Assembly (NCBI GenBank): GCA_031272455.1
Contig: JAISTS010000013.1
Span: 1-58,290, forward strand
Direction: 5' to 3'
Origin: Tannerella sp.
GTDB taxonomy: Bacteria > Bacteroidota > Bacteroidia > Bacteroidales > Tannerellaceae
DNA: 58,290 nucleotides
Of this stretch, positions 17,799 to 25,977 are shown one piece after another (position 1 is the first letter of the stretch; each line of letters starts with the position of its first letter). A model generated the notes under the pieces. It was not told the origin of the DNA. It saw only the letters and a list, made by a program, of their open reading frames with translations, and ran no database searches. The position numbers were made by a program, and so were the translations under genes.

Positions 17799-20700
17799 TT
17801 AGAATGATACGTTTAGACCCATAATAAACTGACGGGGCATACCGTATGATCCGTAGTCGATACCTCTTGCGCGGTCGTTACCAAGGATATTGAACGAGCG
17901 CACCTCAGGATCCAAACCGTCGTAGCCGGTGATCGTGAAGAGGTTACTAACCTGTCCGTAGATGCGGACACGTTCGAGCTTGATCTTGTTCAGGATGCTG
18001 CGCGGAAGCGAATATCCCAAAGTTATCATCTGGCTGCGCAGATACGAGCCGTCCTGTATGTACATACTGTTCGATTCGTTACCGGCTTCGTTACCTTCAC
18101 CCGTGATAGTCGTCCACAAAGGATAGATACCGTTGGGGTTGGTCGTCGGATGCCACGAATTGTCGCGACGGTCTTTCGAGTAGTTACTCTGCAGGTTGCC
18201 GAAGTGAGTGTAATACATATAGTGTTTGAACAGGTCGTTGCCAACCGAGAATATCATATAGGTATTGAAATCCCATTCTTTGTAGTTGATACCGAGATTG
18301 ATACCGCCCGAAAAGTCGGGATGCGGATTACCGATGATGGTACGGTCGTCGGCAGTGATCTTGCCGTCTTTGTTCACATCTTCAAGCTGATAGCGACCGA
18401 TGAAAGCGTTGGGGTCAAGGTCGGATGCGTTGTTGATACCGTACGGCAATACCGTCTGTCCGTTTTCCTTATAATTGGTTACGTCGGCTGCTGACTTGTA
18501 AATGCCTATCACTTTATATCCGTAGAACATACCTACGGGCTGTCCTTCGGTGGTGATGGTCATATTGTTCAGACGCGAGGTGTAGAACAGGTCGGAGCTG
18601 CCCAGCTTGGTAACGGTGTTGCGATATCCGGAGATATTGAAACCGATGTTATAGCGGAAGTTGCGTCCTACGCGGTCGCGCCAGGTAGCGTTGAAGTCCA
18701 TACCTACGTTACGCATATTACCGATATTGATATTGGGCTTCGTCCCTGTACCAGCCTGTGCCGACCAGTTGGCGGCGACAAGCATATCGGATGTGTTGCG
18801 TACATACCAGTCTAAGTTGAAGGTCAACTTGTTGAATACAGCGCCGTCAAGACCGATATTGAGCGAGCGTACTGTCTCCCAGCGTGCATCGGGGTCGCCA
18901 AGGTTGGTGATGGCATAACCGGTCTTGATATTCGTGTCAACGCCGGCGGCATCGTAGTTGGTTACGTAGCCGTTAGCCGAACCTGTACCTGTACCATACT
19001 GGAAGGCATAGTTGTATGCTCCGATATTGGAGTTACCCGTCGTACCGTAGCCGGCGCGGATTTTCAGGTCGTCGAGCCATTTCTTGGTCGATGACATAAA
19101 CGCCTCTTCGGTGATACGCCAGCCTAACGACAGCGAGGGGAAGAAACCGTAACGGTGATTGGCGCCGAACTTCGACGAGCCGTCATAACGGAACGATGCC
19201 GTTCCCATATACTTGTTGTTATAGACATAGTCGGCGCGACCGAAGTAGCCGAACATTGCGGTGTGCGACTCCATAGCTCCACTGTTGCTCAGGTTCGAGG
19301 TCGCTCCGTTGTCGATGTTCCACGTGTTCGGGTCGTTCTCGAAGATATAGTTCAGACGGGTAGCCGAAATGTTGCGTCCCAGCCCGTTGTTCAATGCCTC
19401 AGTACCCAACACTCCCGTTATCTGATGTATCTGGTCGAAAGTCTTGGTATAGGTGGCGGTGTTGGTCCACTGCCAGTCGAAGCTGTAGCTTGCATATTCG
19501 TAGAGGCTGTTGTTAGCGCTGCCTTCCTTGTCCGACATAATGGTTATCTCGCTGAATGTGCGGGTCCAGTTGCCGCGCAGACGCGGAGCATACTGTGTGC
19601 GCAGCGTCAGTTCAGGAATGGGCTTGACGTCGGCAAAGAACGAAGCGTCGCCGAAGAAACCGCGGTTCCAGTCGTCGTGCTGGTTGTAAACGGCGTTGTA
19701 GGCTGAGGTGTTACGTCCGCCTTCGGGAGCCTGCGAACCGGCAAACTCGCCTCCGATATTATAGACCGGCAACCACGATGCTGTGGTATAGATCTTACCG
19801 AAGATGTCGCCGTCGCCCTGATTACCGCGCTCACCCGCCATCTGCATTGCCGATACGTTGATATTGGCGCCGAGTGTCAACCACTTGGTTGGGGTGAACT
19901 GGGTGTTGATACGCAGGTTGTAGCGTTTGAAGTACGACGATTTGATCGTTCCTTCGCGCGAGTTCATACCCAGCGACATCGAGTACTGACCTTTGTCGTT
20001 GCCGCCCATAGCGGAGATCTGGTGGTCCTGAACAATACCGGTCTGGGTAACTAACTTGTACCAGTCCGTACCCGCGCGGGCTTCTTCTTCGCTGTAGCCG
20101 TCGAGCTTCATCTGTGCATAAGCCGAACGTGCCCAGCTGCTGCTGCCGTCCGACAGGTAAGATGCTTCCCATGCTGCGATGCTTCCAAATTGAGAAATGA
20201 TTTCGGCTTCGGACATACCGGCAGGCTTCACTGCGTAAGGCATAGTGAGCTGGTCGTTGGAGTTGAGCGAGCCGAACTGTGCGTGGGTCTGTACAGCCGT
20301 AACGCCGCGCTGGTCGCGCAGGTTGACCATACCTTGAGCCACAAATTCCATCGATTCCCAAGCGTTCAGCAGGTTGTAACCTGAGTTCGCCATCGTCGAA
20401 GCGCCCATATAACCGTTGTAGCTGACGCGCACACGGTCTTTCGAGCCTTTCTTCGTCGTTACGATGATAACGCCGTTAGCGCCCTGAGCACCATAGATAG
20501 CTGTCGCCGATGCGTCCTTCAAGATCTGGAACGATTCGATGTCGTTAGGATTGACCGATTCGGTGCTTACTCCCTGAATACCGTCAACGATAATCAGCGG
20601 GTCGGAACCGTTCACCGAGCCTACACCACGTACACGTATCGTCGTGCTTGCGCCCGGAGCGCCCGACGATGATACGTAAACACCGGCAGCCTTGCCCATC

Positions 20701-21155
20701 AATGCTTCGGCAAAGGTCGATACAGGCGTCTCGGCAAGTGCGTCAGCCGAAACTACCGCCACCGAGCCTGTGATGTCTTTCTTCGCCTGTGTACCGTAAC
20801 CCACGACGACCACTTCTTCAAGCGCCTTCGTGTCTTCGGCAAGCGTTACATTAATCGTTGTCCTTGTCCCGACAGCGATCTCCTGTGTGATATATCCTAC
20901 GTAGGATACCTGCAGTACAGAATTATTACCGGCTACACGAAGAGCAAATCGCCCGTCCATGTCAGTGATAATTCCGTTCGTCGTGCCTTTCTCAATCACA
21001 TTCGCGCCAATAACAGGCTCGCCGGCTACGTCGATAACAACACCCGACACCTGCTTCTGTGCAAAAGCTGAAAAAGAAAAACAACCCAGAACGCATAACA
21101 GGTAAAATGCCCTGCGCCATGCGTCCAAATTCGTAATAAACAGTTTTTTTGTCAT
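17799..21155 (-). CDS. SusC/RagA family TonB-linked outer-membrane transporter
   Basis: The 1118-residue protein has a signal peptide ending in SAFAQ, a carboxypeptidase-D regulatory-like domain (VSGVVIDVAGEPVIGANV onwards), a plug with LEEVVVVGYGTQAKKDITGS and DASATAIYGAQGANGVIIV, and a full barrel ending GLNVSF. It lies 29 bases before the SusD gene. It should import a ligand across the outer membrane with TonB energy. No glycan-degrading enzyme or regulator sits in the same operon, so the ligand is unknown. Confidence 0.95.
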   Translation of the reverse strand: MTKKLFITNLDAWRRAFYLLCVLGCFSFSAFAQKQVSGVVIDVAGEPVIGANVIEKGTTNGIITDMDGRFALRVAGNNSVLQVSYVGYITQEIAVGTRTTINVTLAEDTKALEEVVVVGYGTQAKKDITGSVAVVSADALAETPVSTFAEALMGKAAGVYVSSSGAPGASTTIRVRGVGSVNGSDPLIIVDGIQGVSTESVNPNDIESFQILKDASATAIYGAQGANGVIIVTTKKGSKDRVRVSYNGYMGASTMANSGYNLLNAWESMEFVAQGMVNLRDQRGVTAVQTHAQFGSLNSNDQLTMPYAVKPAGMSEAEIISQFGSIAAWEASYLSDGSSSWARSAYAQMKLDGYSEEEARAGTDWYKLVTQTGIVQDHQISAMGGNDKGQYSMSLGMNSREGTIKSSYFKRYNLRINTQFTPTKWLTLGANINVSAMQMAGERGNQGDGDIFGKIYTTASWLPVYNIGGEFAGSQAPEGGRNTSAYNAVYNQHDDWNRGFFGDASFFADVKPIPELTLRTQYAPRLRGNWTRTFSEITIMSDKEGSANNSLYEYASYSFDWQWTNTATYTKTFDQIHQITGVLGTEALNNGLGRNISATRLNYIFENDPNTWNIDNGATSNLSNSGAMESHTAMFGYFGRADYVYNNKYMGTASFRYDGSSKFGANHRYGFFPSLSLGWRITEEAFMSSTKKWLDDLKIRAGYGTTGNSNIGAYNYAFQYGTGTGSANGYVTNYDAAGVDTNIKTGYAITNLGDPDARWETVRSLNIGLDGAVFNKLTFNLDWYVRNTSDMLVAANWSAQAGTGTKPNINIGNMRNVGMDFNATWRDRVGRNFRYNIGFNISGYRNTVTKLGSSDLFYTSRLNNMTITTEGQPVGMFYGYKVIGIYKSAADVTNYKENGQTVLPYGINNASDLDPNAFIGRYQLEDVNKDGKITADDRTIIGNPHPDFSGGINLGINYKEWDFNTYMIFSVGNDLFKHYMYYTHFGNLQSNYSKDRRDNSWHPTTNPNGIYPLWTTITGEGNEAGNESNSMYIQDGSYLRSQMITLGYSLPRSILNKIKLERVRIYGQVSNLFTITGYDGLDPEVRSFNILGNDRARGIDYGSYGMPRQFIMGLNVSF

Positions 21156-21218
21156 AGAATTGGTATTAATTAATTAGTAAAACATTGAAGTATTATTTCC
21201 TTGTTCCGTTATACGGCG

Positions 21219-21248
21219 CAAATATAGGAAAAGTTAAAAAATCTGCAA
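21219..21248 (-). promoter_or_regulatory. Promoter of the second SusC/SusD operon
   Basis: On the minus strand TTG (21246-21248) and TATATTTG (21219-21226) are separated by exactly 19 bases, the standard Bacteroidota spacing. The SusC start lies 63 bases downstream. Confidence 0.65.
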
Positions 21249-21346
21249 TTTTTTTATCGTATGTTATAAAACATATTTATATGTTAAAATTTGCCGAAAA
21301 TGGCGATTTAAAGGCTAATAGGGCACTTTGCAGTGTAAAAAAAACT

Positions 21347-22813
21347 TTACCGGCTGACGAAATTGATGTCTTTACCGGCGTCGTTGCGGGCAGTTTTGGC
21401 AAGTCGGCGGCGCAAATCGGGCACTCTGTCCTTGATAAATTCGGGGATATTGTACGACTTCATCAGGCGGTCGTAATGCTGCGGGTCGCGCTGCGGCATA
21501 GGGAAAGGCTTGTCTGCCCTGCCGTCGGGACGGATATGCGCGATGTAGGGACGGGTATATAGCCCGTCGAGCCGCCGACTGCTGAAAACAAGCCAGCGCC
21601 CGTTGCTGCTCCACGAATGATAACTCTCTACATCCGACGAGTTTAGCTCGTCGAACCGGCGACTGACGCCCTTCTCAAGGTCGATGATATGCAGGTCGGC
21701 GTCCTTGTGCCAGATAGAGAAATTGCCATACGAAGCGAGGGTATAGACAAGAAAACGTCCGTCGGGCGAGACACGCGGAAACGAGGCGCTGCAACCTTCC
21801 GTATTGGCGTTGTAGAGCGTGTCCACCTTTGCGCCGAAGCTGCGAGTGGCAGGATCGAACGCTATCGAGCACAGGCTGTAGCGCACCTCGTCGTACGACG
21901 CAGGCATAGGTTTGGCTTCGGCTGAACAGAAATACATCCTTGTCCCGTCGGGCGAAAACGTGGGAAAAGTCTCGAAAGCATCGGACGCGAACAGCGGCGG
22001 CGCAGTAACAACTTCGTGGCGTTCGACGTCATAAACAACAACATCGGAGGCTTCGTCGAACACCTCGACGCGGTTGGGATCGGTAGTGTGATAAGCCTGC
22101 TGAGTACTGTTGACCGAAAAAGCGACAAAACGTCCCGACGGATGCCACGACGGATAGACAAGCGCCGAAATGGTAGAGTCGGTTCGTGTGTTGAGCTTCT
22201 CGACCTCGCCGTCAATGGCGACGAGCGTACCTGCGTAACGGGCGCGAAGATGCAGCAGCATACTGTCGGGCGACTGCATACGGAAACTGTGGCAGTTCAT
22301 ACAGTTGTTGCCCGTCGTGCGGTTTTCCAAAATCGGCGACTGCTTGCCCGTCCGCAAATCGTACTGGTAAATGCCCATCTCGTGCCATAGCTCATAACCC
22401 GGCTCAATAAGGCGATAAGCAATAACGGGGTCTATCGCATCAGCGGAAACGTAGATATTGAACGGTTCGTACATCTTTCCTCCTATTGGCGACGTTTCGA
22501 CTACGCCAACCTTGATGTATCCCGATGAACCGCAGGATTCTATCAGCCGTTTCCATTCCTTGCGTGTGGGGCTGAGCGCCTCGCCGTGGCGACTGTATGC
22601 CAAACAGTCGTATGTGTCGGTATAAAATAAGGCATAAGCATCAACCCCCTTGCGCAGACGGAAAGATATCGGCGCTATGTTGGGCGGGATGGTTGTCTCG
22701 ATATAATCGGGGAAAATATCTGGCAAGCGGTAGAGCCTGCCGCCACCGGTCAAGTCTATTTCGCACGATACGACGATAGCTGATACTATGAGTAATAAGG
22801 ATAATTGTTTCAT
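21347..22813 (-). CDS. TolB-like propeller lipoprotein with a CxxCH motif
   Basis: The 488-residue protein has a lipoprotein signal (AIVVSC, Cys 17). It carries several WD40/PD40 TolB-type blades (PSWHPSGRFVAFSV, FPTFSPDGTRMYFCS, FPRVSPDGRFLVYT, SWSSNGRWLVFSS). A single CMNCH motif (171-175) is the classical covalent heme-c attachment pattern. Similar Bacteroidota proteins have been labelled cytochrome c biosynthesis or TolB-like, but their role is not established. I start at 22813, where its ATG shares one base with the TGA of the upstream membrane-protein gene, so the two are translationally coupled. A longer frame to 22987 lacks a credible start. Confidence 0.75.
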   Translation of the reverse strand: MKQLSLLLIVSAIVVSCEIDLTGGGRLYRLPDIFPDYIETTIPPNIAPISFRLRKGVDAYALFYTDTYDCLAYSRHGEALSPTRKEWKRLIESCGSSGYIKVGVVETSPIGGKMYEPFNIYVSADAIDPVIAYRLIEPGYELWHEMGIYQYDLRTGKQSPILENRTTGNNCMNCHSFRMQSPDSMLLHLRARYAGTLVAIDGEVEKLNTRTDSTISALVYPSWHPSGRFVAFSVNSTQQAYHTTDPNRVEVFDEASDVVVYDVERHEVVTAPPLFASDAFETFPTFSPDGTRMYFCSAEAKPMPASYDEVRYSLCSIAFDPATRSFGAKVDTLYNANTEGCSASFPRVSPDGRFLVYTLASYGNFSIWHKDADLHIIDLEKGVSRRFDELNSSDVESYHSWSSNGRWLVFSSRRLDGLYTRPYIAHIRPDGRADKPFPMPQRDPQHYDRLMKSYNIPEFIKDRVPDLRRRLAKTARNDAGKDINFVSR

Positions 22814-24588
22814 CACTGTGTTGGTTGAGGTAATTTTTTGTAAAGGTAATAATAATAATATGTATCGCCAAACGACGACTCCAGCATAGCCGGTAGCGCA
22901 TCTCCGGCTGAGCGGTTCGCTATCACCTCCCGACGAAACGTGTTGAAAACGCCCACCCTGTCGGTCGGCAAACGGAAATGCGTCCACATATCCGGCTGCT
23001 GCTCGTAAATCATCAGGGCTGCTTCCTGAAAACTGCGCGGCAAAGTCGTGAGCGCCGGCGTGCCGTAGAGCTTGAGCAGCTCCTGCATCGCCGACATATT
23101 CTTGTCGAGCAGCAACAGAGCGCCTGCAAATTCCATAGCGTTGCTGTTCGAGGGATTGGCATTGGCAATATCCAAAAAGTCAGCCTCCAAGCCGCGCGTA
23201 AGGGCGAGATGATCGTCTGCAGGCAGCGAGCGGCGTTTGTCGCCAAGCAACGGGTCGGCTTCCACAGCTGCGTCGTTGTAAAGAAACCTGCGTTGCGACT
23301 TCGCCCAACTGCGATAAGCAAACGTGCTCTCTAACAGACGGATATACTTCTCGGCTACGGCATAAAACCCGAATACGATGTTGGTCTGCACCAAGCGCTT
23401 GACAGCACGGGGATTGCCGCCGCACATCGCGCTGATATTTGCCTCAAACGCCATCTCCTGCGCCTTAGCGATATGATTGACAGCGAAATAGATGTCGCCC
23501 GCTAAGAGTGCGCTCGGCGCAGTCCCGTCCCAGACAGGCAACAGCCCCTGCACGCCGTGCTGATCGAGCGTGAACAGATGCGAGCCTAACTGCCCCTTGC
23601 CCGCAAGCGCCAGATTGAAATAGTTCAGATAGCGGTAGTTGTTGATCTTCGGCGTCGCGCAGTCGAGTATCCTGTCCCACTGTTCGGTGCGGCTGAAATA
23701 ATCGAACTTCTTGATCTCGTACGAAGCGATGTCGCCATAGCGCCGGATCCCTTGCGTACATATAATAATATATAGCGCGACTTGTACGCCATAAATCGCA
23801 ATATCGCGCTTCCATCCTCTATTCCATTCGGGCAACAGGCGCAACGATATGACAATCACCAATATAGCTATCCACGCGAAATATATCACCATACGCGGCT
23901 GCATCACGTCGTGATAATAGCCGTCGGGCAGGAAAGTGTGCCGATATTCGCAGGTCCATAGCTGGTGTACGCTCAAAATGCCCGTCAACAACGCCAGCAA
24001 CGGCAAGAGCAGAGCGTAGAAGTGTTTCCCGTCATTGCAAAAACATAGCTCGCAGACCGTGGCGATTACGGCATAAAGCGCAAACACCGGTCCGGCTAAG
24101 ACGAACAGCGCTATCGTAGCAAAAGTATGTGCCGCCAACCGCACGGCGACGCTACGCAGCAAAAAAGTAAGGTTGAGCGCCGCCAGCATAAGTGCAAAAG
24201 CTACCGTTCCCGATGTCTGGTAATTGTAGTCGAAGTGCATCAGCATCAGCGTGATAACAGGCAAAATGCTTAATGTCCACCAGCGCGTCGCCGGTCTGAA
24301 CCGCAGCAATAAAAGATGTGTCAACGCCCCAACCAAAGTCAGCCACGCAGCAGTGATAAGCGCCCCAAGATATGGCACGGCATAAAACTGTACACAAAAC
24401 TCCGAAACGACAACCGCTAATCCGCCAACCTGCCCCAAACGCCCGCCAACATACGTCCAAGCGTATTGAAACAGCTGGTTCTGCTCCACATAATAAAACT
24501 GATACGCGCCCAACCATTGCAACAAGATAGCCAGCACAACGAAAATTGCTGTGTAGAGGTAGGTGGAGTTATTGTATTCTACTTTCAT
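22813..24588 (-). CDS. DUF6057-like polytopic membrane protein
   Basis: The 591-residue protein has about ten hydrophobic segments in its first ~290 residues, beginning near residue 10 (YTAIFVVLAILLQWLG). A soluble, helical, TPR-like C-terminal half follows (YFSRTEQWDRIL onward) and ends in a Tyr-rich tail. It resembles the DUF6057 family of Bacteroidales, which has no known function; this is recognition from memory. Its stop overlaps the start of the TolB-like lipoprotein gene, suggesting one envelope complex. The first seven codons (MKVEYNN) and the upstream DNA are shared with the transposase gene at 25003-25461, so this start region may be repeat-derived. Confidence 0.65.
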   Translation of the reverse strand: MKVEYNNSTYLYTAIFVVLAILLQWLGAYQFYYVEQNQLFQYAWTYVGGRLGQVGGLAVVVSEFCVQFYAVPYLGALITAAWLTLVGALTHLLLLRFRPATRWWTLSILPVITLMLMHFDYNYQTSGTVAFALMLAALNLTFLLRSVAVRLAAHTFATIALFVLAGPVFALYAVIATVCELCFCNDGKHFYALLLPLLALLTGILSVHQLWTCEYRHTFLPDGYYHDVMQPRMVIYFAWIAILVIVISLRLLPEWNRGWKRDIAIYGVQVALYIIICTQGIRRYGDIASYEIKKFDYFSRTEQWDRILDCATPKINNYRYLNYFNLALAGKGQLGSHLFTLDQHGVQGLLPVWDGTAPSALLAGDIYFAVNHIAKAQEMAFEANISAMCGGNPRAVKRLVQTNIVFGFYAVAEKYIRLLESTFAYRSWAKSQRRFLYNDAAVEADPLLGDKRRSLPADDHLALTRGLEADFLDIANANPSNSNAMEFAGALLLLDKNMSAMQELLKLYGTPALTTLPRSFQEAALMIYEQQPDMWTHFRLPTDRVGVFNTFRREVIANRSAGDALPAMLESSFGDTYYYYYLYKKLPQPTQ

Positions 24589-24888
24589 GTCGTTGAGTTT
24601 TTTAATGAGGTAATGAGGTTATTATATGGTGTGTATCTCTTTGCTACTGAGGTTGTTTTGTTGTTTGAATGAGGTGAAAATGAGGTTTTTATTGCTCTCG
24701 TAACTGCAAACGCTAACTTGCCTACCACTGAGGTTGTTTTGTTGTTTGAATGAGGTGGAAATGAGGTTTTTATTGCTCTCATATCCACAAATGCCAACTT
24801 GTATCCGAGAAAAAACTCTCGAAACTCATCAAAGTCGGGCAACAACATTGCGATTGTCTCTGCTGCGAGACTTTTGCTGTCAGGGTAT
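24567..24888 (+). repeat. Long repeat copy A upstream of the DUF6057-like gene
   Basis: This 322-bp stretch is nearly identical to 25440-25680. The extra 81 bases come from one internal tandem duplication. It starts inside the seventh codon of the DUF6057-like gene and runs through its whole upstream region. The main differences from copy B are a nine-base patch just before the start codon and a few point changes. Together with the hairpin and inverted copy further right, it accounts for the stretch between 24589 and 25002, where I see no convincing gene. Confidence 0.9.
24646..24807 (+). repeat. Tandem duplication of an 81-bp unit
   Basis: Unit 1 (24646-24726) and unit 2 (24727-24807) share the ACTGAGGTTGTTTTG core and most of the following bases. 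Copy B of the long repeat has only one unit. The 81-base length keeps a minus-strand reading frame open across both units. Confidence 0.85.
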
Positions 24889-24912
24889 CGTAATGGGCTT
24901 TTAATCATAATG

Positions 24913-24930
24913 TGAGGTTCAAAAACCTCA
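24913..24930. repeat. Small perfect hairpin beside the transposase gene
   Basis: A 7-bp stem (TGAGGTT with AACCTCA) closes a 4-base loop. It lies 73 bases beyond the 3' end of the transposase gene and uses the same TGAGGTT word as the larger repeats. Y1 transposases act on such subterminal hairpins, but no cut site was identified. Confidence 0.6.
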
Positions 24931-24950
24931 TTTTGACCTAATTTTCCAAA

Positions 24951-25005
24951 CAAAACAACCTCAGTAGCCCGATGATTGTCCCCATACACCAACCTCATTA
25001 CCTCA
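24951..25005 (-). repeat. Inverted copy of the 55-bp element at the transposase 3' end
   Basis: Read on the minus strand, this begins TGAGGTAATGAGGTT and ends GCTACTGAGGTTGTTTTG, matching both ends of 25479-25533 exactly, with a divergent middle. It overlaps the last three bases of the transposase gene. The two copies therefore form an inverted pair around that gene. Confidence 0.8.
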
Positions 25006-25461
25006 TTTGTTTTCATCTTTTTTCTTGATAATTGTTTGTTGATAAAATTTGACAAAACCATCGTATTCCTGTGCATAAGTCTCTTTTATTTTATGGTGTT
25101 CCGGCTGATTTTCAATATACAAACACAAATCGTGAATGTGGCGTTTGGAAACCGAAAAAGCGGAACAAGACTGTTGCCACTGAAAAATACCAACACAAAG
25201 CCGATTGTCATTAATGAACTTTTCCGAACTCTTCGCAATGATTGTCGCCAATGTTTCCTCATCCAAATTTGCCGCCCGCGAAACGAGAAAATGAACGTGT
25301 TCGGGGTTTGCGTAAATAGAATACATTTTACAGCCATTATTATTGACAATTCCCGTAATATATTTTTCAATTCGCTCACGATGCTTTTCCAAAATGAGCG
25401 GCATCCGGTTAAGCGTTGTGAAAACAAAATGCGTGTATAAGTTATTGTATTCTACTTTCAT
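25003..25461 (-). CDS. IS200/RAYT-like Y1 transposase
   Basis: The 152-residue protein has the HUH single-strand endonuclease layout: EHVHFLV with His 55 and His 57 as metal ligands, FQWQQSCSAFSVSKR near 93-107 and a probable catalytic Tyr 115 in LYIENQPEHH. This matches the IS200/IS605-related or REP-associated (RAYT) group common in Bacteroidota. The length is normal and the frame intact, so it may be active. It is bracketed by inverted 55-bp elements and preceded by a copy of a 241-bp repeat that supplies its own first seven codons. No TnpB-like partner is seen. Confidence 0.85.
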   Translation of the reverse strand: MKVEYNNLYTHFVFTTLNRMPLILEKHRERIEKYITGIVNNNGCKMYSIYANPEHVHFLVSRAANLDEETLATIIAKSSEKFINDNRLCVGIFQWQQSCSAFSVSKRHIHDLCLYIENQPEHHKIKETYAQEYDGFVKFYQQTIIKKKDENK

Positions 25462-25680
25462 ATCAAACAGGTTTTTAATGAGGTAATGAGGTTATTATAT
25501 GGTGTGTGTCTCTTTGCTACTGAGGTTGTTTTGTTGTTTGAATGAGGTGGAAATGAGGTTTTTATTGCTCTCGTATCCGCAAATGCCAACTTGTATCCGA
25601 GAAAAAACTCTCGAAACTCATCAAAGTCGGGCAACAACATTGCGATTGTCTCCACTGCGTGACTTTTGCTGTCAGGGTAT
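25440..25680 (+). repeat. Long repeat copy B upstream of the transposase
   Basis: This 241-bp stretch covers the first codons of the transposase gene and its upstream region. It matches copy A (24567-24888) apart from the missing 81-bp unit and scattered changes. Beyond it, 25681-25810 holds AT-rich DNA, a promoter-like repeat and a T16 tract; I see no gene in 25462-25810. Confidence 0.9.
25479..25533 (+). repeat. 55-bp element at the transposase 5' side
   Basis: It starts TGAGGTAATGAGGTT and ends GCTACTGAGGTTGTTTTG. A same-strand copy lies inside repeat A near 24606-24660, and an inverted copy at 24951-25005. Confidence 0.8.
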
Positions 25681-25718
25681 TTTGAACATTTATTCATATT
25701 TTACTATTCATTGCAATA

Positions 25719-25776
25719 AATTATTTTAGACTGCGAAGTTACGTGATTTTTTTGAATGGCAAAACAAAACGTTCAG
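25719..25776. repeat. 58-bp promoter-bearing direct repeat, left copy
   Basis: It is nearly identical to 26713-26771, with a few substitutions and one extra T in the other copy. The two copies enclose the small gene and the winged-helix/nuclease-like gene. Confidence 0.85.
25734..25764 (-). promoter_or_regulatory. Promoter-like sequence reading toward the transposase
   Basis: On the minus strand, TTTTG (25760-25764) and TAACTTCG (25734-25741) are 18 bases apart; the -7 box has one mismatch to TAnnTTTG. It could drive transcription through repeat B into the transposase gene. Confidence 0.35.
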
Positions 25777-25796
25777 AAGTTTGTTTCTGGATTTCG

Positions 25797-25812
25797 TTTT
25801 TTTTTTTTTTTT
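25797..25812 (+). repeat. Run of 16 T
   Basis: The homopolymer overlaps the first two bases of the stop codon (minus strand) of the 54-residue gene. It could help terminate that transcript, since it reads as an A-run there, or be a sequencing weak spot. Confidence 0.8.
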
Positions 25813-25975
25813 ACAAATCAAACCATTCATTCACATCTTCACGAGAATAAATTTCAATAGATTTATTATTCAACCAAACAGATAATTGATTTCCATCCCA
25901 AATTAACTCATCAAATGTCTCTGTTGTTGTTTTGAAGAATGAATATATTTTATCGTATTGTTCTTGTAAGTTCAT
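25811..25975 (-). CDS. Small acidic protein, function unknown (54 residues)
   Basis: The frame from the ATG at 25975 to the TAA at 25811 encodes 54 residues with three Trp (IWDGNQLSVW and NEWFDL) and many Asp/Glu. It starts two bases after the stop of the upstream winged-helix gene, so it is almost certainly the second gene of that operon. I recognise no family. Its size, acidity and tight linkage would fit an accessory or antidote-like partner, but that is inference only. The codons are AT-rich, like the neighbour. Confidence 0.55.
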   Translation of the reverse strand: MNLQEQYDKIYSFFKTTTETFDELIWDGNQLSVWLNNKSIEIYSREDVNEWFDL

Positions 25976-25977
25976 AA

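Noticed and set aside
24585..25076. Minus-strand frame of 163 codons across repeat A and the transposase 3' end
   Set aside because: It consists almost wholly of repeat DNA and overlaps the transposase gene. Codons that differ between repeat copies all change the amino acid, so there is no sign of selection for a protein.
25458..25697. Minus-strand frame of 79 codons in repeat B
   Set aside because: It is the single-unit version of the same repeat-encoded peptide, with no sign of purifying selection and no clear start signal.
25797..25812. Run of 16 T considered as an intrinsic terminator
   Set aside because: No stem precedes it on the plus strand and no gene there needs it; on the minus strand it reads as A, so it is not a U-run.
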